Assembly (NCBI RefSeq): GCF_016756615.1
Contig: NZ_AP023262.1
Coordinates: 4,775,501 to 4,839,500 of the forward strand
Length of the DNA stretch: 64,000 nt
DNA from: Mesorhizobium sp. L-8-3
GTDB taxonomy: Bacteria > Pseudomonadota > Alphaproteobacteria > Rhizobiales > Rhizobiaceae
Direction: 5' to 3'
Shown: piece after piece, positions 52,962 through 63,304 of the stretch
Layout of the letters: every line of letters starts with the position of its first letter
Position numbering within the stretch: position 1 is the stretch's first letter
Position numbers and translations under genes: made by a program
Notes under the pieces: model-generated
What the model saw: the letters and a program-made list of their open reading frames with translations, nothing else
What the model was told of the DNA's origin: nothing
Databases searched by the model: none

Positions 52962-54464
52962 ATGACCATCATCGACACCCGCATGCCCGACCCCAAGCGT
53001 CTGGTCCCAGGCGCCACCGGCGACTGGGAGGTCATCATCGGCATGGAGGTCCATGCCCAGGTGACCTCGGAGGCCAAGCTGTTCTCCGGCGCCTCGACCT
53101 CGTTCGGCGCAGCGCCCAATGCCAATGTCAGCCTTGTCGACGCGGCCATGCCCGGCATGCTGCCCGTCATCAACGAGGAATGCGTGCGTCAGGCGATCCG
53201 CACAGGCCTCGGACTGAAGGCCCAGATCAACCTGAAGTCCGTCTTCGACCGGAAGAACTATTTCTATCCGGACCTGCCCCAGGGCTATCAGATCTCGCAG
53301 TACAAGCAGCCGATCGTCGGCGAAGGTACGGTCACCGTTTCCGTCGGCCCCGACTCCAAGGGCAATTTCGAGGACATCGAGGTCGGCATCGAAAGGCTTC
53401 ACCTGGAGCAGGACGCCGGCAAGTCGATGCACGACCAGCATCCGACATTGTCCTATGTCGACCTCAACCGCTCGGGCGTTGCCCTGATGGAGATCGTGTC
53501 GAAGCCCGACATGCGCTCCTCGGAGGAGGCGAAGGCCTATCTCACCAAGCTGCGGACCATCGTGCGCTATCTCGGGACCTGCGACGGAAACATGGACGAA
53601 GGCTCCATGCGCGCGGACGTCAACGTGTCCGTCCGCCGGCCGGGCGAGCCCTTCGGCACGCGCTGCGAGATCAAGAACGTCAATTCGATACGCTTCGTCG
53701 GCCAGGCCATCGAATACGAGGCGCGCCGCCAGATCGCCGTGCTCGAGGACGGCGGCAAAATCGACCAGGAGACGCGGCTGTTCGACCCTAACAAGGGCGA
53801 AACCCGGTCCATGCGCTCGAAGGAGGAAGCGCATGACTATCGCTATTTCCCGGATCCGGATCTCTTGCCGCTTGAATTCGACCAGGCCTATGTCGACGCG
53901 CTCGCCGGACATCTGCCCGAACTGCCTGATGACAAGAAGGCGCGGTTCTGCAACGCGCTCGGCCTGTCGGCCTACGACGCCTCGGTGCTCGTTTCGGAAA
54001 AGGCGATTGCCGACTATTTCGAAAAGGTCGCTGCCGGCCGCGACGGCAAGGCTGCGGCCAACTGGGTGATCAACGATCTGCTCGGCGCCTCGAACAAAGC
54101 CGGCAAGGATATTGAAAACGCACCAGTTTCTCCAGATCAGATCGGTGCGGTGATCGATCTGATCAAGGAAGGAACGATTTCGGGCAAGATCGCCAAGGAC
54201 CTGTTCGAGATCGTCTGGAACGAGGGCGGCGACCCCCGGCAGATCGTCGAACACCGTGGCATGAAGCAGGTGACCGATACCGGGGCGATCGAAAAGGCGG
54301 TGGACGAGACGATCGCCGCCAACCCCGACAAGGCCGAGCAGGCGCGCGCCAAGCCGACGCTTGCCGGCTGGTTCGTCGGGCAGGTGATGAAGGCGACGGG
54401 CGGCAAGGCCAATCCGCAGGCAGTCAACGCGCTGGTGAAGGCCAAGCTCGGCATAGAGGAATAG
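52962..54464 (+). CDS. gatB: Aspartyl/glutamyl-tRNA amidotransferase subunit B
   Basis: A 500-residue GatB. The family start [20 protein letters not shown], the kinase-like [20 protein letters not shown] signature, [16 protein letters not shown] and the C-terminal YqeY-like tail ([20 protein letters not shown]) are visible. It transamidates misacylated Glu-tRNA(Gln) and Asp-tRNA(Asn) with GatA and GatC, which are encoded elsewhere. ATG 52962 is the usual start; the frame is open upstream but codes no family sequence. Confidence 0.95.
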   Translation: MTIIDTRMPDPKRLVPGATGDWEVIIGMEVHAQVTSEAKLFSGASTSFGAAPNANVSLVDAAMPGMLPVINEECVRQAIRTGLGLKAQINLKSVFDRKNYFYPDLPQGYQISQYKQPIVGEGTVTVSVGPDSKGNFEDIEVGIERLHLEQDAGKSMHDQHPTLSYVDLNRSGVALMEIVSKPDMRSSEEAKAYLTKLRTIVRYLGTCDGNMDEGSMRADVNVSVRRPGEPFGTRCEIKNVNSIRFVGQAIEYEARRQIAVLEDGGKIDQETRLFDPNKGETRSMRSKEEAHDYRYFPDPDLLPLEFDQAYVDALAGHLPELPDDKKARFCNALGLSAYDASVLVSEKAIADYFEKVAAGRDGKAAANWVINDLLGASNKAGKDIENAPVSPDQIGAVIDLIKEGTISGKIAKDLFEIVWNEGGDPRQIVEHRGMKQVTDTGAIEKAVDETIAANPDKAEQARAKPTLAGWFVGQVMKATGGKANPQAVNALVKAKLGIEE

Positions 54465-54486
54465 GGGCGCGGCTTTTCGCGCGTGG

Positions 54487-54975
54487 ATGCCGATGTTCAT
54501 CCGTACAGCAAGCGAGCGTGATCTGGCATCGATCCGCGCCCTGCTGGTCGAAACATGGCATGCGACCTATGACCGGATCTACGGGGCCGAGCGCGTCGCC
54601 GAGATCACCGATCGCTGGCATTCGATCGACGCACTGAAGGTGCGGTTGACAAAGCCGCGCTCGGAATTCCTGGTTGCCGACGACGGAACCGAGATCGGCG
54701 GCATGGCCTTCGCCTCCGCCGACGGCGAGGGCGCAATCGTGACGCTGCTGCAACTCTATGTCCTGCCGCGCCATCAGGGGCGTGGCATCGGGGGGCTGTT
54801 GCTCGATGAGGTGATCGACAGCTTTCCCGAAGCCCGCCTGATCCGCCTCGAGGTGGAGCAGGAAAACGACCGCGCCGTCGCATTTTACAAGGCCTGCGGC
54901 TTTGTCGAGAAGGGAAGCGCGCCAAGCCCCGGCGGAGGCGAAACGTCGGTGGTCATGGAACGACCGCTCGGCTGA
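54487..54975 (+). CDS. GNAT-family N-acetyltransferase
   Basis: A 162-residue GNAT: FIRTASERDLASIRALLVET, acetyl-CoA loop LYVLPRHQGRGIGGLLLDEV and RLEVEQENDRAVAFYKACGF. The last is typical for small-molecule or protein N-terminal acetyltransferases. Only 22 bases after gatB, so probably read through from it. Substrate unassigned. The start may be ATG 54487 or 54493. Confidence 0.88.
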   Translation: MPMFIRTASERDLASIRALLVETWHATYDRIYGAERVAEITDRWHSIDALKVRLTKPRSEFLVADDGTEIGGMAFASADGEGAIVTLLQLYVLPRHQGRGIGGLLLDEVIDSFPEARLIRLEVEQENDRAVAFYKACGFVEKGSAPSPGGGETSVVMERPLG

Positions 54976-55111
54976 CCGAGACCGACCGCTGCCGGCGGGT
55001 CGGCGGCTGCGCTGATCCAGGAAGCCACCGTCAATGGCGAACGCTTCCTGGCCCACACCTTCGTGGCCGATCTCCTGAGACTATGGCCCCGACAGAATTG
55101 GAAGGCACATC

Positions 55112-55330
55112 TTATGCGTCGGCGGCTTCCAAGGTGAAGGCGACCCTTAGCACAACCTGATAGTGGGCGATCTTTCCGTCTTCGACGTGGCCGCGAGTCT
55201 GGACCACCTCGAACCATCGCAGGCCACGGATCGTCTCATTTGCCCTGGAAATCGCGTTCTGGATGGCCTCCTCTATGCTGACAGGCGATGTGCCGACGAG
55301 ATCGACCAACTTGTAAACATGGTCCTGCAT
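55112..55330 (-). CDS. Dodecin family flavin-binding protein
   Basis: A 72-residue dodecin: [40 protein letters not shown] (W in the flavin-stacking position), [19 protein letters not shown]. Dodecins form 12-subunit hollow spheres that store riboflavin or FMN and prevent photodamage. The start is ATG 55330; the upstream frame is not family-like. It is monocistronic. Confidence 0.92.
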   Translation of the reverse strand: MQDHVYKLVDLVGTSPVSIEEAIQNAISRANETIRGLRWFEVVQTRGHVEDGKIAHYQVVLRVAFTLEAADA

Positions 55331-55779
55331 GACGCTGCTCCTCGAGAAACGGGGGGTTGCACTGTCCAGTATTTCACTGTGTCGAACTTTCCGCGAGAAA
55401 ATCCAGCGCGGCATGGCCAGATAGATGAGGGTCGCGCCCCAGGCGATTGGCGATCGGCGGCCCCTGCCTTCGGCGCCGCCGATTTATATGAAGCCGAATC
55501 AGGGCTTTATGGGGAGCAGCCCTTCCCAGCCGAATCGAAGCTTGTTACGGTACAGCCCGATTGCAACCACAGGCTTTGGCTCGATCAGCCAAGCGTGCTG
55601 TGACCAGGTTCGGCCCAGATGCATGGTCGATACTTTCTGGCGGACATCACGCGGGGCAACGTCGGAAGTGCGCCATCGCGCCGACCGACGGCGACGATTG
55701 TTCATGCCTTCCAGCACATTCGATTGGGCGGCGAGGCGTCCGAGAGCGTATCGACAATTCTGGTAGAGGGACAACTGAC
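55331..55779. other. Intergenic region between dodecin and the nickel permease
   Basis: No gene I can support. A minus-strand frame (55499-55774) encodes 91 residues from a TTG start but lacks a ribosome site and recognisable family. The stretch presumably holds divergent promoters; I see no NikR, NtrC or sigma-54 site. Confidence 0.45.
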
Positions 55780-56385
55780 ATGCTGAACAAACTTCTAATT
55801 GCAGCGCTGACGCTGACCGTATCGGTTGCCCCCGCGTTTGCCCATCTCAATCCGGACGAGCACGGTTCGCTGCTGGCCGGCGTCTCGCATCCGCTCTTCG
55901 GCCCTGATCATATACTGGCCATGATTGCGGTGGGCCTGTGGGCGGCGCTGCTTGGTTCAAAGACAGGCCGGAAGCCGGCGCTGTGGCCGATCCCCTCTGC
56001 CTTCGTCGGCACGATGATCGTCGGTTTCGCTGGAGCCCTCGCCGGAATGCCGCTGCCCTTCGTCGAGCCTGTGATCCTGGCCTCCGTGGTGGTCATCGGC
56101 CTGCTCGCTGCCGTTGCTCTGCAGGTGCCGATCTTGGCCGGCATGGTGCTGGTAGGGTTCTTCGCATTCTTTCATGGCCACGCCCATGGCGGTGAACTGG
56201 GTGCGGCCGGCGCGATTTCGTTCGGCATGGGCTTTGCGCTGTCGACCGCCTTGCTTCATGCCATCGGTATCGGGTTCGGCCTGCAGTTCGGACGTCTGTT
56301 CGGCGGAGAGAAGGGCCGCGCGATCGCCCGCGCCCTCGGTGGCGTCGCCGCCCTCAGCGGGCTATGGCTGGCCATGGCTGCCTGA
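55780..56385 (+). CDS. HupE/UreJ family nickel permease
   Basis: A 201-residue HupE/UreJ protein: signal-like start (LIAALTLTVSVAPAFAHLNP), the hallmark GVSHPLFGPDHILAMIAVGL (metal-site HPxxGxDH), a cytoplasmic His cluster FHGHAHGGELG, and six helices. It imports Ni2+ for urease (UreJ) or hydrogenase (HupE). It is convergent with ureC, which makes UreJ the likely role here. Confidence 0.9.
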   Translation: MLNKLLIAALTLTVSVAPAFAHLNPDEHGSLLAGVSHPLFGPDHILAMIAVGLWAALLGSKTGRKPALWPIPSAFVGTMIVGFAGALAGMPLPFVEPVILASVVVIGLLAAVALQVPILAGMVLVGFFAFFHGHAHGGELGAAGAISFGMGFALSTALLHAIGIGFGLQFGRLFGGEKGRAIARALGGVAALSGLWLAMAA

Positions 56386-56507
56386 GGAAGGCTCGACGGG
56401 CCGATGGGCATCTTTTCCTGGTGAACGGCCGTCTGTGCCGGCGATGAGCCGGCCCGGACGCGGATCACGTCGGCGGTGCAGCCGGAAGCTCCTGTGCCAC
56501 CGAGCCC

Positions 56508-58211
56508 TCAGAACAGGAAATAGCGCTGCGCCATCGGCAGGACCTTTGCCGGCTCGCAGGTTATGATCTGTCCGTCGACCCTAACCTGGTAGTTCTGGGG
56601 ATCGACTTCGATCTTCGGCGTCAGATGGTTGTGGATCATGTCTTTCTTGCGCACCGACCGGGTGCCGCGGACAGCCACCAGCGCCTTTTCGAGCCGCAGC
56701 TTTTCGCCGATCCCGTCGTCGATCGCGGCCTGCGAGACGAAGGTCACGCCGGTGGACTTCCGCGCCCTGCCGAGCACTCCGAACATCGGCCGGTAGTGAA
56801 CCGGCTGCGGCGTCGAGATGGAGGCGTTGGGATCGCCCATCGGGGCCATTGCGATCATGCCGCCGAGCAGGGCCAGGGACGGCTTCACGCCGAAGAAGGC
56901 CGGCTTCCACAGGACAAGGTCGGCCCGCTTGCCCACCGCGATCGAGCCGATCTCGTGGGCGAAGCCATGGGCGAGCGCCGGGTTGATCGTGTATTTCGCG
57001 ACGTAGCGCTTGGCGCGGAAATTATCGTTGCGTTCGCTGTCTTCGGCGAGCGGCCCGCGCTGCACTTTCATCTTGTGCGCGGTTTGCCAGCAACGCAGCG
57101 TGGTCTCGCCGATACGGCCCATCGCCTGCGAATCCGACGACATGATGCTGAAGGCGCCGAGATCATGCAGGATGTCCTCCGCGGCGATGGTCTCCCGGCG
57201 GATGCGGGATTCGGCGAAGGCGACGTCCTCCGGAATCTGCGGGCTGAGGTGATGGCACACCATGAGCATATCGAGATGCTCGTCGATCGTGTTGACAGTA
57301 TAGGGCCGTGTCGGATTGGTCGAAGCCGGCAGGATGTTCTCCTGGCCGCAGGCGGTGATGATGTCGGGAGCGTGGCCGCCGCCGGCGCCCTCGGTATGGA
57401 AGCTGTGGATCGCCCGGCCTTTCATCGCCGCGAACGTGTCCTTGACGAAACCGCTCTCGTTGAGAGTGTCGGTGTGGATGGCGACCTGGATGTCCTCGAT
57501 ATCGGCGACGGTCAGGCAGTTGTCGATTGCCGCCGGCGTCGTGCCCCAGTCCTCATGCAGCTTCAGGCCCATGACGCCGGCGCGAACCTGCTCGTGCAGC
57601 GGCTCGGGCAGACTGGCGTTGCCCTTGCCCAGAAGTCCGACATTGACGGGCAGGTCCTCCAGCGCTTCGAGCATGCGATGGATGTTCCAGGGCCCCGGCG
57701 TGACGGTGGTTGCCAGCGTTCCAACCGACGGACCGGTTCCTCCGCCGACCAGGGTCGTTATCCCGTTCGCCAGCGCCTCCTCGGCTTGCTGGGGGCAGAT
57801 CAAGTGGATGTGGGTGTCGATGGCGCCGGCCGTGAGTATCTTGCCTTCGCCTGCGATCACGTCCGTCGCCGGGCCGATGGCGATATCGACATTGGGCTGT
57901 ATGTCGGGATTGCCTGATTTGCCGATGCCGGCGATGCGGCCGTTCTTGATGCCGATATCGGCCTTCACGACGCCCCAATGGTCGAGGATGACGGCGTTGG
58001 TTATCACCAGGTCGACGACCTCGGACGCCGGCCGCTGGCTCTGCCCCATCCCGTCGCGGATGACCTTGCCGCCGCCGAAGGTGACTTCGTCGCCATAGGT
58101 CGTGCGATCGTCCTCGATCTCGATCAGCAATTCGGTGTCGGCCAGCCGAATCCTGTCGCCCTTGGTCGGGCCGTAGAGATCGGCGTATGCCCTTCGCGTA
58201 ATTGTTGCCAT
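56508..58211 (-). CDS. ureC: Urease subunit alpha
   Basis: A 567-residue catalytic subunit. All nickel and catalytic residues sit at the numbering of Klebsiella urease: H134 and H136 ([10 protein letters not shown]), carbamylated K217 with H219 ([11 protein letters not shown]), H246, H272 ([15 protein letters not shown]), H320 ([13 protein letters not shown]) and D360. It hydrolyses urea to ammonia and carbamate. Last gene of the minus-strand ureF-D-A-B-C arm, four bases after ureB. Confidence 0.97.
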   Translation of the reverse strand: MATITRRAYADLYGPTKGDRIRLADTELLIEIEDDRTTYGDEVTFGGGKVIRDGMGQSQRPASEVVDLVITNAVILDHWGVVKADIGIKNGRIAGIGKSGNPDIQPNVDIAIGPATDVIAGEGKILTAGAIDTHIHLICPQQAEEALANGITTLVGGGTGPSVGTLATTVTPGPWNIHRMLEALEDLPVNVGLLGKGNASLPEPLHEQVRAGVMGLKLHEDWGTTPAAIDNCLTVADIEDIQVAIHTDTLNESGFVKDTFAAMKGRAIHSFHTEGAGGGHAPDIITACGQENILPASTNPTRPYTVNTIDEHLDMLMVCHHLSPQIPEDVAFAESRIRRETIAAEDILHDLGAFSIMSSDSQAMGRIGETTLRCWQTAHKMKVQRGPLAEDSERNDNFRAKRYVAKYTINPALAHGFAHEIGSIAVGKRADLVLWKPAFFGVKPSLALLGGMIAMAPMGDPNASISTPQPVHYRPMFGVLGRARKSTGVTFVSQAAIDDGIGEKLRLEKALVAVRGTRSVRKKDMIHNHLTPKIEVDPQNYQVRVDGQIITCEPAKVLPMAQRYFLF

Positions 58212-58214
58212 CGC

Positions 58215-58526
58215 TCAGCCCTCCAGTTTGCCCATGACCTTCGCGGCGAAGCCGTAGACGGCGCGCTCACCGGCCAGGGCGACGAGCTCGACGGTGCGCT
58301 GCTGGCCCGGTTCGAAGCGGACGGCTGTGCCCGCCGGGACGTTCAGCCGATAGCCTTTCGCCTGCGCGCGGTCGAAGACCAGCGCTTCGTTGGTCTCGAA
58401 GAAATGATAGTGGGAACCGACCTGGATGGGCCGGTCGCCGGAATTCGACACGGCGATCTTGCGGACGTCCCGACCGGCATTCAACTCGATAGTGCCTTCC
58501 TCGATGAAGAATTCACCCGGAATCAT
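58215..58526 (-). CDS. ureB: Urease subunit beta
   Basis: A 103-residue beta subunit: [60 protein letters not shown]. Separate A, B and C subunits are the usual bacterial form. Sits ten bases after ureA and before ureC. Confidence 0.96.
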   Translation of the reverse strand: MIPGEFFIEEGTIELNAGRDVRKIAVSNSGDRPIQVGSHYHFFETNEALVFDRAQAKGYRLNVPAGTAVRFEPGQQRTVELVALAGERAVYGFAAKVMGKLEG

Positions 58527-58536
58527 GTCAGTCTCC

Positions 58537-58839
58537 TCACGGTATCGGATTGTGGACAGTCACCAGCTTGGTGCCGTCGGGAAAGGTCGCTTCCACCTGA
58601 ATGTCGTGGATCATTTCCGGGACGCCATCCATCACGTCCTCGCGCGTCAGCAGCGTCGAGCCGTAAGACATGAGTTCGGCGACATTTTTTCCGTCGCGCG
58701 CGCCCTCCAATATGGCCGCGGATATGTAGGCGACAGCTTCGGGATAGTTCAGCCTCACGCCGCGTGCCTTGCGGCGCTCGGCCAGCAAAGCCGCGGTGAA
58801 AAGCAGAAGCTTGTCCTTCTCGCGTGGCAAAAGTTCCAT
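58537..58839 (-). CDS. ureA: Urease subunit gamma
   Basis: A 100-residue gamma subunit: [60 protein letters not shown] and LVTVHNPIP at the end. It is full length and follows ureD by 22 bases. Confidence 0.96.
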   Translation of the reverse strand: MELLPREKDKLLLFTAALLAERRKARGVRLNYPEAVAYISAAILEGARDGKNVAELMSYGSTLLTREDVMDGVPEMIHDIQVEATFPDGTKLVTVHNPIP

Positions 58840-58861
58840 TGCAGGTTCCCTTCAAAGAATG

Positions 58862-59767
58862 TCATGTCGCCCATATGCGGGGCGCCGAGGCAGGTTTCGA
58901 CTGAAGCGCGGTCCTCAGCGCATCCCAGACGCGGGCGAAGAGTATCTTGCCTTGCTCGGCATGCGGGCCGAGGTAACGGCAGACGACGACATCGTCGAGC
59001 TGGCTCGCGGAAAAGAGGCAACCGGCCATATCTCCCGCGGCCCGCCGCGCCAGTTCCGCCAGCCCGTCCCTCAGTGGGCCGGCATAGACCATGGTGCCGA
59101 ACACCGGATGCCCGGCAAGCGCAAAGGCCGCTCCCTGGAGAGGCGAGTCGCCCGGCAGGCAGAACCGCTCGATCCATATCGGCTTGCCGTTCCGGCGGAT
59201 CTCGACGCGCTGCGTGATTCCTCCCGAACGGAAGCGCTCCCTGGCTGCGGGGCGGCCGAGGCAGGTAAAGTCCCAGCCGACATAGGTCCCCGTCTCGGCG
59301 ATCGTGACGCAAGTGCCGACGTCGGCGCTTGCGCCGTCGAACATGATGGCTTCCTGCGGCAGATATTCGCAGACGGCTCCGGCTTCGACATCGATGACGC
59401 TGCGTTGGGAGCCCTTGCCGGCAACGCTCCTATAGAACTTGGTCGCGCCCGGCGTGGTCAGCACGACGCGCGCGCCTTCGGCCAGATGGAACGTCAGTTC
59501 CAGGCTGTCTCCGCCCGCCACGCCGCCAGGGGGATGCAGCAGATAGACGTGGCAGGTCCCGTCGCTTTCCGGATGGAACGGCCGCTGCACCATCAGCGGC
59601 CCGGAGTGACGCCGGCGAAGCAGCCGCGTCTGTCCGCCCGCCGGCGCGAACCACAGCTCGAGTTCGGCCCGCCAGCGGCGTTCCGAGCCGCCGTCGAGGG
59701 AAAGGGGCTGCGCTGCGTCCTCGTCCAATTCGCGCTGCAGGTGTCTTGTCAACGACGGCGCCTGCAT
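58862..59767 (-). CDS. ureD: Urease accessory protein UreD
   Basis: A 301-residue UreD: RRHSGPLMVQRPFHPESDGT, CHVYLLHPPGGVAGGDSLEL, VVLTTPGATKFYRS and YLPQEAIMFDGAS are family hallmarks. UreD binds apo-urease and scaffolds UreF and UreG during nickel insertion. The start (59767, MQAPSLTRHL) has GGAG upstream; a longer in-frame start at 59815 lacks one. Preceded by ureF with a 160-base gap that may hold a second promoter. Confidence 0.93.
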   Translation of the reverse strand: MQAPSLTRHLQRELDEDAAQPLSLDGGSERRWRAELELWFAPAGGQTRLLRRRHSGPLMVQRPFHPESDGTCHVYLLHPPGGVAGGDSLELTFHLAEGARVVLTTPGATKFYRSVAGKGSQRSVIDVEAGAVCEYLPQEAIMFDGASADVGTCVTIAETGTYVGWDFTCLGRPAARERFRSGGITQRVEIRRNGKPIWIERFCLPGDSPLQGAAFALAGHPVFGTMVYAGPLRDGLAELARRAAGDMAGCLFSASQLDDVVVCRYLGPHAEQGKILFARVWDALRTALQSKPASAPRIWAT

Positions 59768-59927
59768 GCCGACTTGGTCTCCGTTCGGTAGAAACGAGGC
59801 TGAACAACCACGCATTTGGAAGGCTTTCACTGTACAGGCGCCCGTCGTGTGGGACAAGTTCGGTTGTCGTGCCGGTTGTGCCTTGCATGATCTCGGGATG
59901 CATTGCGGGCGACCGGAGGGATGTCCC

Positions 59928-60614
59928 TCAGGATCGGAATAGCCTGCTGTATTGCTCCTCATGCCAGGCGCTGGCCATGGCGAGGCCGATCGCCGTGTTG
60001 CCGATCTCGTCGTCTCCCAGCCGTTCGGCCTGCCGGGCGCTACGCTCGATCAGGTCGACGGCATCGATCAGGATCCGCTGACCCGACGTCTGGCCGAGCG
60101 GAACCAGCCGAATGGCAGCCGAAACCTGGCCTTCGGTCATGGCCCACATAAGGCCCCTCAGCGCCTGCCGGGGGACAATGCGCCAATGGTGCGCCGCTAT
60201 CGCGAAGGCGGCAGGATAAGAGAGCGTGCAGTCACCGAACCGGTTCGCCGCTCCGATCTCCAGACTGCTCAGCAGGCGGAGCAAGGCATCGCCCATCAGC
60301 CGGTCCTCGGCCTGAATCTCGCGGCTTTCGCGACTCGCAGCGAGCCAGGCGTTGCTGCGCAGGAAGGCGTCCCGATCGTCCGCAGCCAGGGCCGCCATCA
60401 TGCGAAGGAACAGCGGCGCATCGAGCAAGGCAAAGGCGTGTTCGAGCGTGCCGTGAATCCACTCCCGCGCGCTCGCTTCCGAATTCACCCAGCCATGCCG
60501 CACGGCGGCCTCCAGGCCGCGCGAATAGGAGAAACCGCCCACAGGGAGGCCTGGGCTCGCCAGGCGGAGCAGGTGGAGCGGGAACGTCGTGTCGCCCGGG
60601 CCCTGTGTGTCCAT
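59928..60614 (-). CDS. ureF: Urease accessory protein UreF
   Basis: A 228-residue UreF: LLRLASPGLPVGGFSYSRGL, the LEAAVRHGWV motif, ANRFGDCTLSYPAAFAIAAH. UreF is the all-helical regulator of UreG GTPase in nickel delivery. The start 60614 (MDTQGPGDTT) has GGAG five bases upstream. It sits upstream of ureD rather than next to ureE or ureG, an unusual order. Confidence 0.93.
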   Translation of the reverse strand: MDTQGPGDTTFPLHLLRLASPGLPVGGFSYSRGLEAAVRHGWVNSEASAREWIHGTLEHAFALLDAPLFLRMMAALAADDRDAFLRSNAWLAASRESREIQAEDRLMGDALLRLLSSLEIGAANRFGDCTLSYPAAFAIAAHHWRIVPRQALRGLMWAMTEGQVSAAIRLVPLGQTSGQRILIDAVDLIERSARQAERLGDDEIGNTAIGLAMASAWHEEQYSRLFRS

Positions 60615-60861
60615 TGCGTCTCCAGCCCCGATTGCGTGTCTCATCTGCATTGTCCGCTCGTCGCATGCCAGTCAAGCCATTGCCTGGCGACGACGCTGTC
60701 AGCGACATGAAGGCGGGCGGACGACATCGACGCCGAGCGCGAGGCGGAGGCAGATTCCTTATGATGCAACGACGGGTCCCTTGGAAGATGCAGCCGGCCG
60801 GCTATAGTCGGCCCCTTCGACGCGCGCACTTGCCCGCCGGTCGATTCCACAGGAGTTGATA

Positions 60862-61395
60862 ATGCTTCGCGTTGTTTCCCATCATCATGCCGGCCGCCAT
60901 GGTGGTGAGCCCTTCGATGCCGTCGCACTGGCGCATGACGAGCGGCATCTGCGTCGCAAGGTGTTGACGCTCCGCGACGGGCAGGAGATTCTGGTCGATC
61001 TGCCCGAGGCGATTGCGTTTCACCACGGCGACGTGCTTGTGCTCGACGACGGGCGCATGGTGGAGATCCTCGCGGCGGAAGAACAGCTCTACGAGATCAG
61101 GAGCGACAGCCGGTTGCATCTGATGGAACTCGCCTGGCATCTCGGCAACCGGCACCTGCCGACGCAGATCGAGGAACATCGTGTCGTCATCCTGCGCGAC
61201 CATGTCATCAAGGCGATGCTGGAGGGGCTGGGCGCCCGGGTAACGGAAATCGTCGAGCCGTTCCAGCCAGTGCGGGGCGCCTATCACGGCCATTCGCACG
61301 CTCACGGCAACGAAGGGCACGATCATGGCCGCGGCCATCGCCACCATGACGATCATTCCCATTCGAATGCGCCCGATCATCATCACCACGGCTGA
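60862..61395 (+). CDS. ureE: Urease accessory protein UreE, His-rich C-terminus
   Basis: A 177-residue nickel metallochaperone: N-terminal domain ([20 protein letters not shown]) and metal-binding domain ([20 protein letters not shown]). The last 36 residues contain 15 histidines (HGHSHAHG ... DHHHHG), giving a large nickel-storage tail. AGGAG precedes ATG 60862. Divergent from ureF and followed by ureG after 13 bases. Confidence 0.94.
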   Translation: MLRVVSHHHAGRHGGEPFDAVALAHDERHLRRKVLTLRDGQEILVDLPEAIAFHHGDVLVLDDGRMVEILAAEEQLYEIRSDSRLHLMELAWHLGNRHLPTQIEEHRVVILRDHVIKAMLEGLGARVTEIVEPFQPVRGAYHGHSHAHGNEGHDHGRGHRHHDDHSHSNAPDHHHHG

Positions 61396-61408
61396 CAGGA
61401 GTTCGTCC

Positions 61409-62029
61409 ATGACATCACCCAACGGGCCGCTTCGCGTCGGCATCGGCGGACCGGTCGGCTCCGGCAAGACGACGGTCACCGAAATGCTGTGCAAGGCGAT
61501 GCGGGACCGCTATTCGGTCGCGGTCGTCACCAACGACATCTACACCAAGGAAGACGCGCTCATTCTCAACCGGCTTCAGGCCTTGTCGGAAGACCGCATC
61601 ATGGGTGTCGAAACCGGCGGTTGCCCGCATACGGCCATCCGCGAGGATGCCACGATCAATCTGCAGGCCATCAGCGAAATGACGAGGCGCCATCCCGACC
61701 TCGACATCGTCTTCATCGAATCCGGCGGCGATAATCTGGCGGCGACATTCTCGCCCGATCTCGCCGACCTGACGATCTATGTGATCTCGGTCTGCCAGGG
61801 AGAAAAAATTCCGCGCAAAGGCGGGCCGGGCATAACCCGTTCCGACCTTCTCATCATCAACAAGAAGGACCTTGCGCCCTATGTCGGCGCCGATCTCGAC
61901 GTGATGGACCGCGACACCAGGATCCAGCGCAACGACAAGCCCTATGTGTTTACCGACATGCTGCGCCGGCAGGGGGTGGACGACGTCGTCGCCTTCATCG
62001 AGCGCGCCGGGGGCTTGACGGCCGCGTAG
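61409..62029 (+). CDS. ureG: Urease accessory GTPase UreG
   Basis: A 206-residue GTPase: Walker [50 protein letters not shown] (CPH metal motif), [18 protein letters not shown] and guanine motif [12 protein letters not shown]. It couples GTP hydrolysis to nickel insertion. AGGAG upstream. Second gene of the plus-strand urease arm. Confidence 0.96.
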   Translation: MTSPNGPLRVGIGGPVGSGKTTVTEMLCKAMRDRYSVAVVTNDIYTKEDALILNRLQALSEDRIMGVETGGCPHTAIREDATINLQAISEMTRRHPDLDIVFIESGGDNLAATFSPDLADLTIYVISVCQGEKIPRKGGPGITRSDLLIINKKDLAPYVGADLDVMDRDTRIQRNDKPYVFTDMLRRQGVDDVVAFIERAGGLTAA

Positions 62030-62156
62030 GCGAACGCGCGCCGGGGAGGCGAAAGCGAGCACCGGAGCCGGGAGATCGCGGATCAGCATTTCCGGCGCCC
62101 GCTGGTCGCCGGTTCCGGCGACGACAGACAGACTCCAGCCAAGGACTGCGGAGGCC

Positions 62157-62633
62157 ATGCCAGAAGAGTTTGTGGGAGGTCTTGTCATCCGGCACGCGGA
62201 AGCGCGCGACATTGCCGCGCTGGCGGCGCTTTTCGCCGGCGATGCCATTGGCGGGCACGGCGACACCACGGACCCCGCAGTGTTGCCCGATTATGAAGCG
62301 GCTTTCCGCAAGATTTCGCAGAGCCCCAACGATGCGCTTTACGTGGCGGAACTCGAAGGCGAGGTGGTGGGCACCTTCCAGACGACCCTGATCACCACCA
62401 TGACGGCGCGGGGCGCGACCAATCTGACCGTCGAGGCGGTCCAGACGCGCGCCGACTCGCGCGGTCGGGGCATCGGCGCGGCAATGATCGCCTTCGCCAT
62501 CGAGCGGGGCCGGGAAGCGGGCGTCAGGTTTGTCCAACTCACCTCGAGCAACAAGCGCGAGGCCGCTCATCGCTTCTACAGGCGGCTCGGTTTCGACCAG
62601 AGCCACGCCGGCTTCAAGATGACGCTGTCGTAG
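62157..62633 (+). CDS. GNAT-family N-acetyltransferase
   Basis: A 158-residue GNAT: VIRHAEARDIAALAALFAGD, TLITTMTARGATNLTVEAVQ, the acetyl-CoA loop SRGRGIGAAMIAFAIERG and QLTSSNKREAAHRFYRRLGF. The VEAVQ-TRADSRGRGIG context is common to bacterial antibiotic- or amine-acetylating relatives without assigned substrate. Lies 127 bases after ureG. Confidence 0.88.
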   Translation: MPEEFVGGLVIRHAEARDIAALAALFAGDAIGGHGDTTDPAVLPDYEAAFRKISQSPNDALYVAELEGEVVGTFQTTLITTMTARGATNLTVEAVQTRADSRGRGIGAAMIAFAIERGREAGVRFVQLTSSNKREAAHRFYRRLGFDQSHAGFKMTLS

Positions 62634-62741
62634 CGCGATAATCGTGACGAGGCCGCGCCAATCTCGGCCTCCACCCTTGCCAGCGGGCGCGGCTGACGCC
62701 ATAAGGCGCATAGCCGGTGACGACCGGCGACGAGGATCCCG

Positions 62742-63140
62742 ATGAAGAAATTCCTGCTTCAGTTGTTCACATGGTGGAATGGCGAAACGCTCAATACGCG
62801 TTTCCATACCTGGCGCCACGGCAAGCGCGTGGGCGAAGACGAGTTCGGTAACGTCTATTACGAGGGCGGCACGGATTCGGAAGGCCGGACCCGGCGCTGG
62901 GTCATCTATAACGGCTATTCGGAAGCCTCCGCGATCCCGCCAGGCTGGCACGGCTGGATCCATCATCGTGTCGACACGGCGCCGTCGAAGGAAAACTACA
63001 AGCCGCGCGAGTGGCAGAAGGCGCATCGGCCGAACCTCACCGGAACCGCCGCGGCTTACCGGCCCAAGGGGTCGGTGCTGGGCAACCAGCACAGGCCGCA
63101 GGTGACCGGCGACTACGATGCCTGGACGCCCGGCAGCTGA
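62742..63140 (+). CDS. NADH:ubiquinone oxidoreductase accessory subunit, NDUFA12 family
   Basis: A 132-residue protein of the NDUFA12/B17.2 family: FFTWWNGETLN-like start (LLQLFTWWNGETLNTRFHTW), GEDEFGNVYYEGGTDSEGRT, RRWVIYNGYSEASAIPPGWH, GWIHHRVDTAP and a C-terminal NLTGTAAAYRPKGSVL. This supernumerary complex I subunit is shared by mitochondria and alphaproteobacteria. Encoded away from the nuo operon, as is usual. Confidence 0.94.
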   Translation: MKKFLLQLFTWWNGETLNTRFHTWRHGKRVGEDEFGNVYYEGGTDSEGRTRRWVIYNGYSEASAIPPGWHGWIHHRVDTAPSKENYKPREWQKAHRPNLTGTAAAYRPKGSVLGNQHRPQVTGDYDAWTPGS

Positions 63141-63304
63141 GTGGCGCGCCTTTCGGGACCATCGGCGGCAATGGACTTTTGTCGCCACATTTGCCGCGTA
63201 ACCCGATTCACGATCAGTGCCGTGCCGGTTCCCGGCGCGTGCGCTCCCGATGCGCAGCGGTTTCCCGAATGACGATCTCCAGACCGACAGCGAAGAGTTC
63301 CCGA

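Noticed and set aside
55499-55774. 91-codon minus-strand frame between dodecin and the nickel permease
   Set aside because: Starts at TTG without a ribosome site and matches no family I recognise; composition fits chance at this GC.
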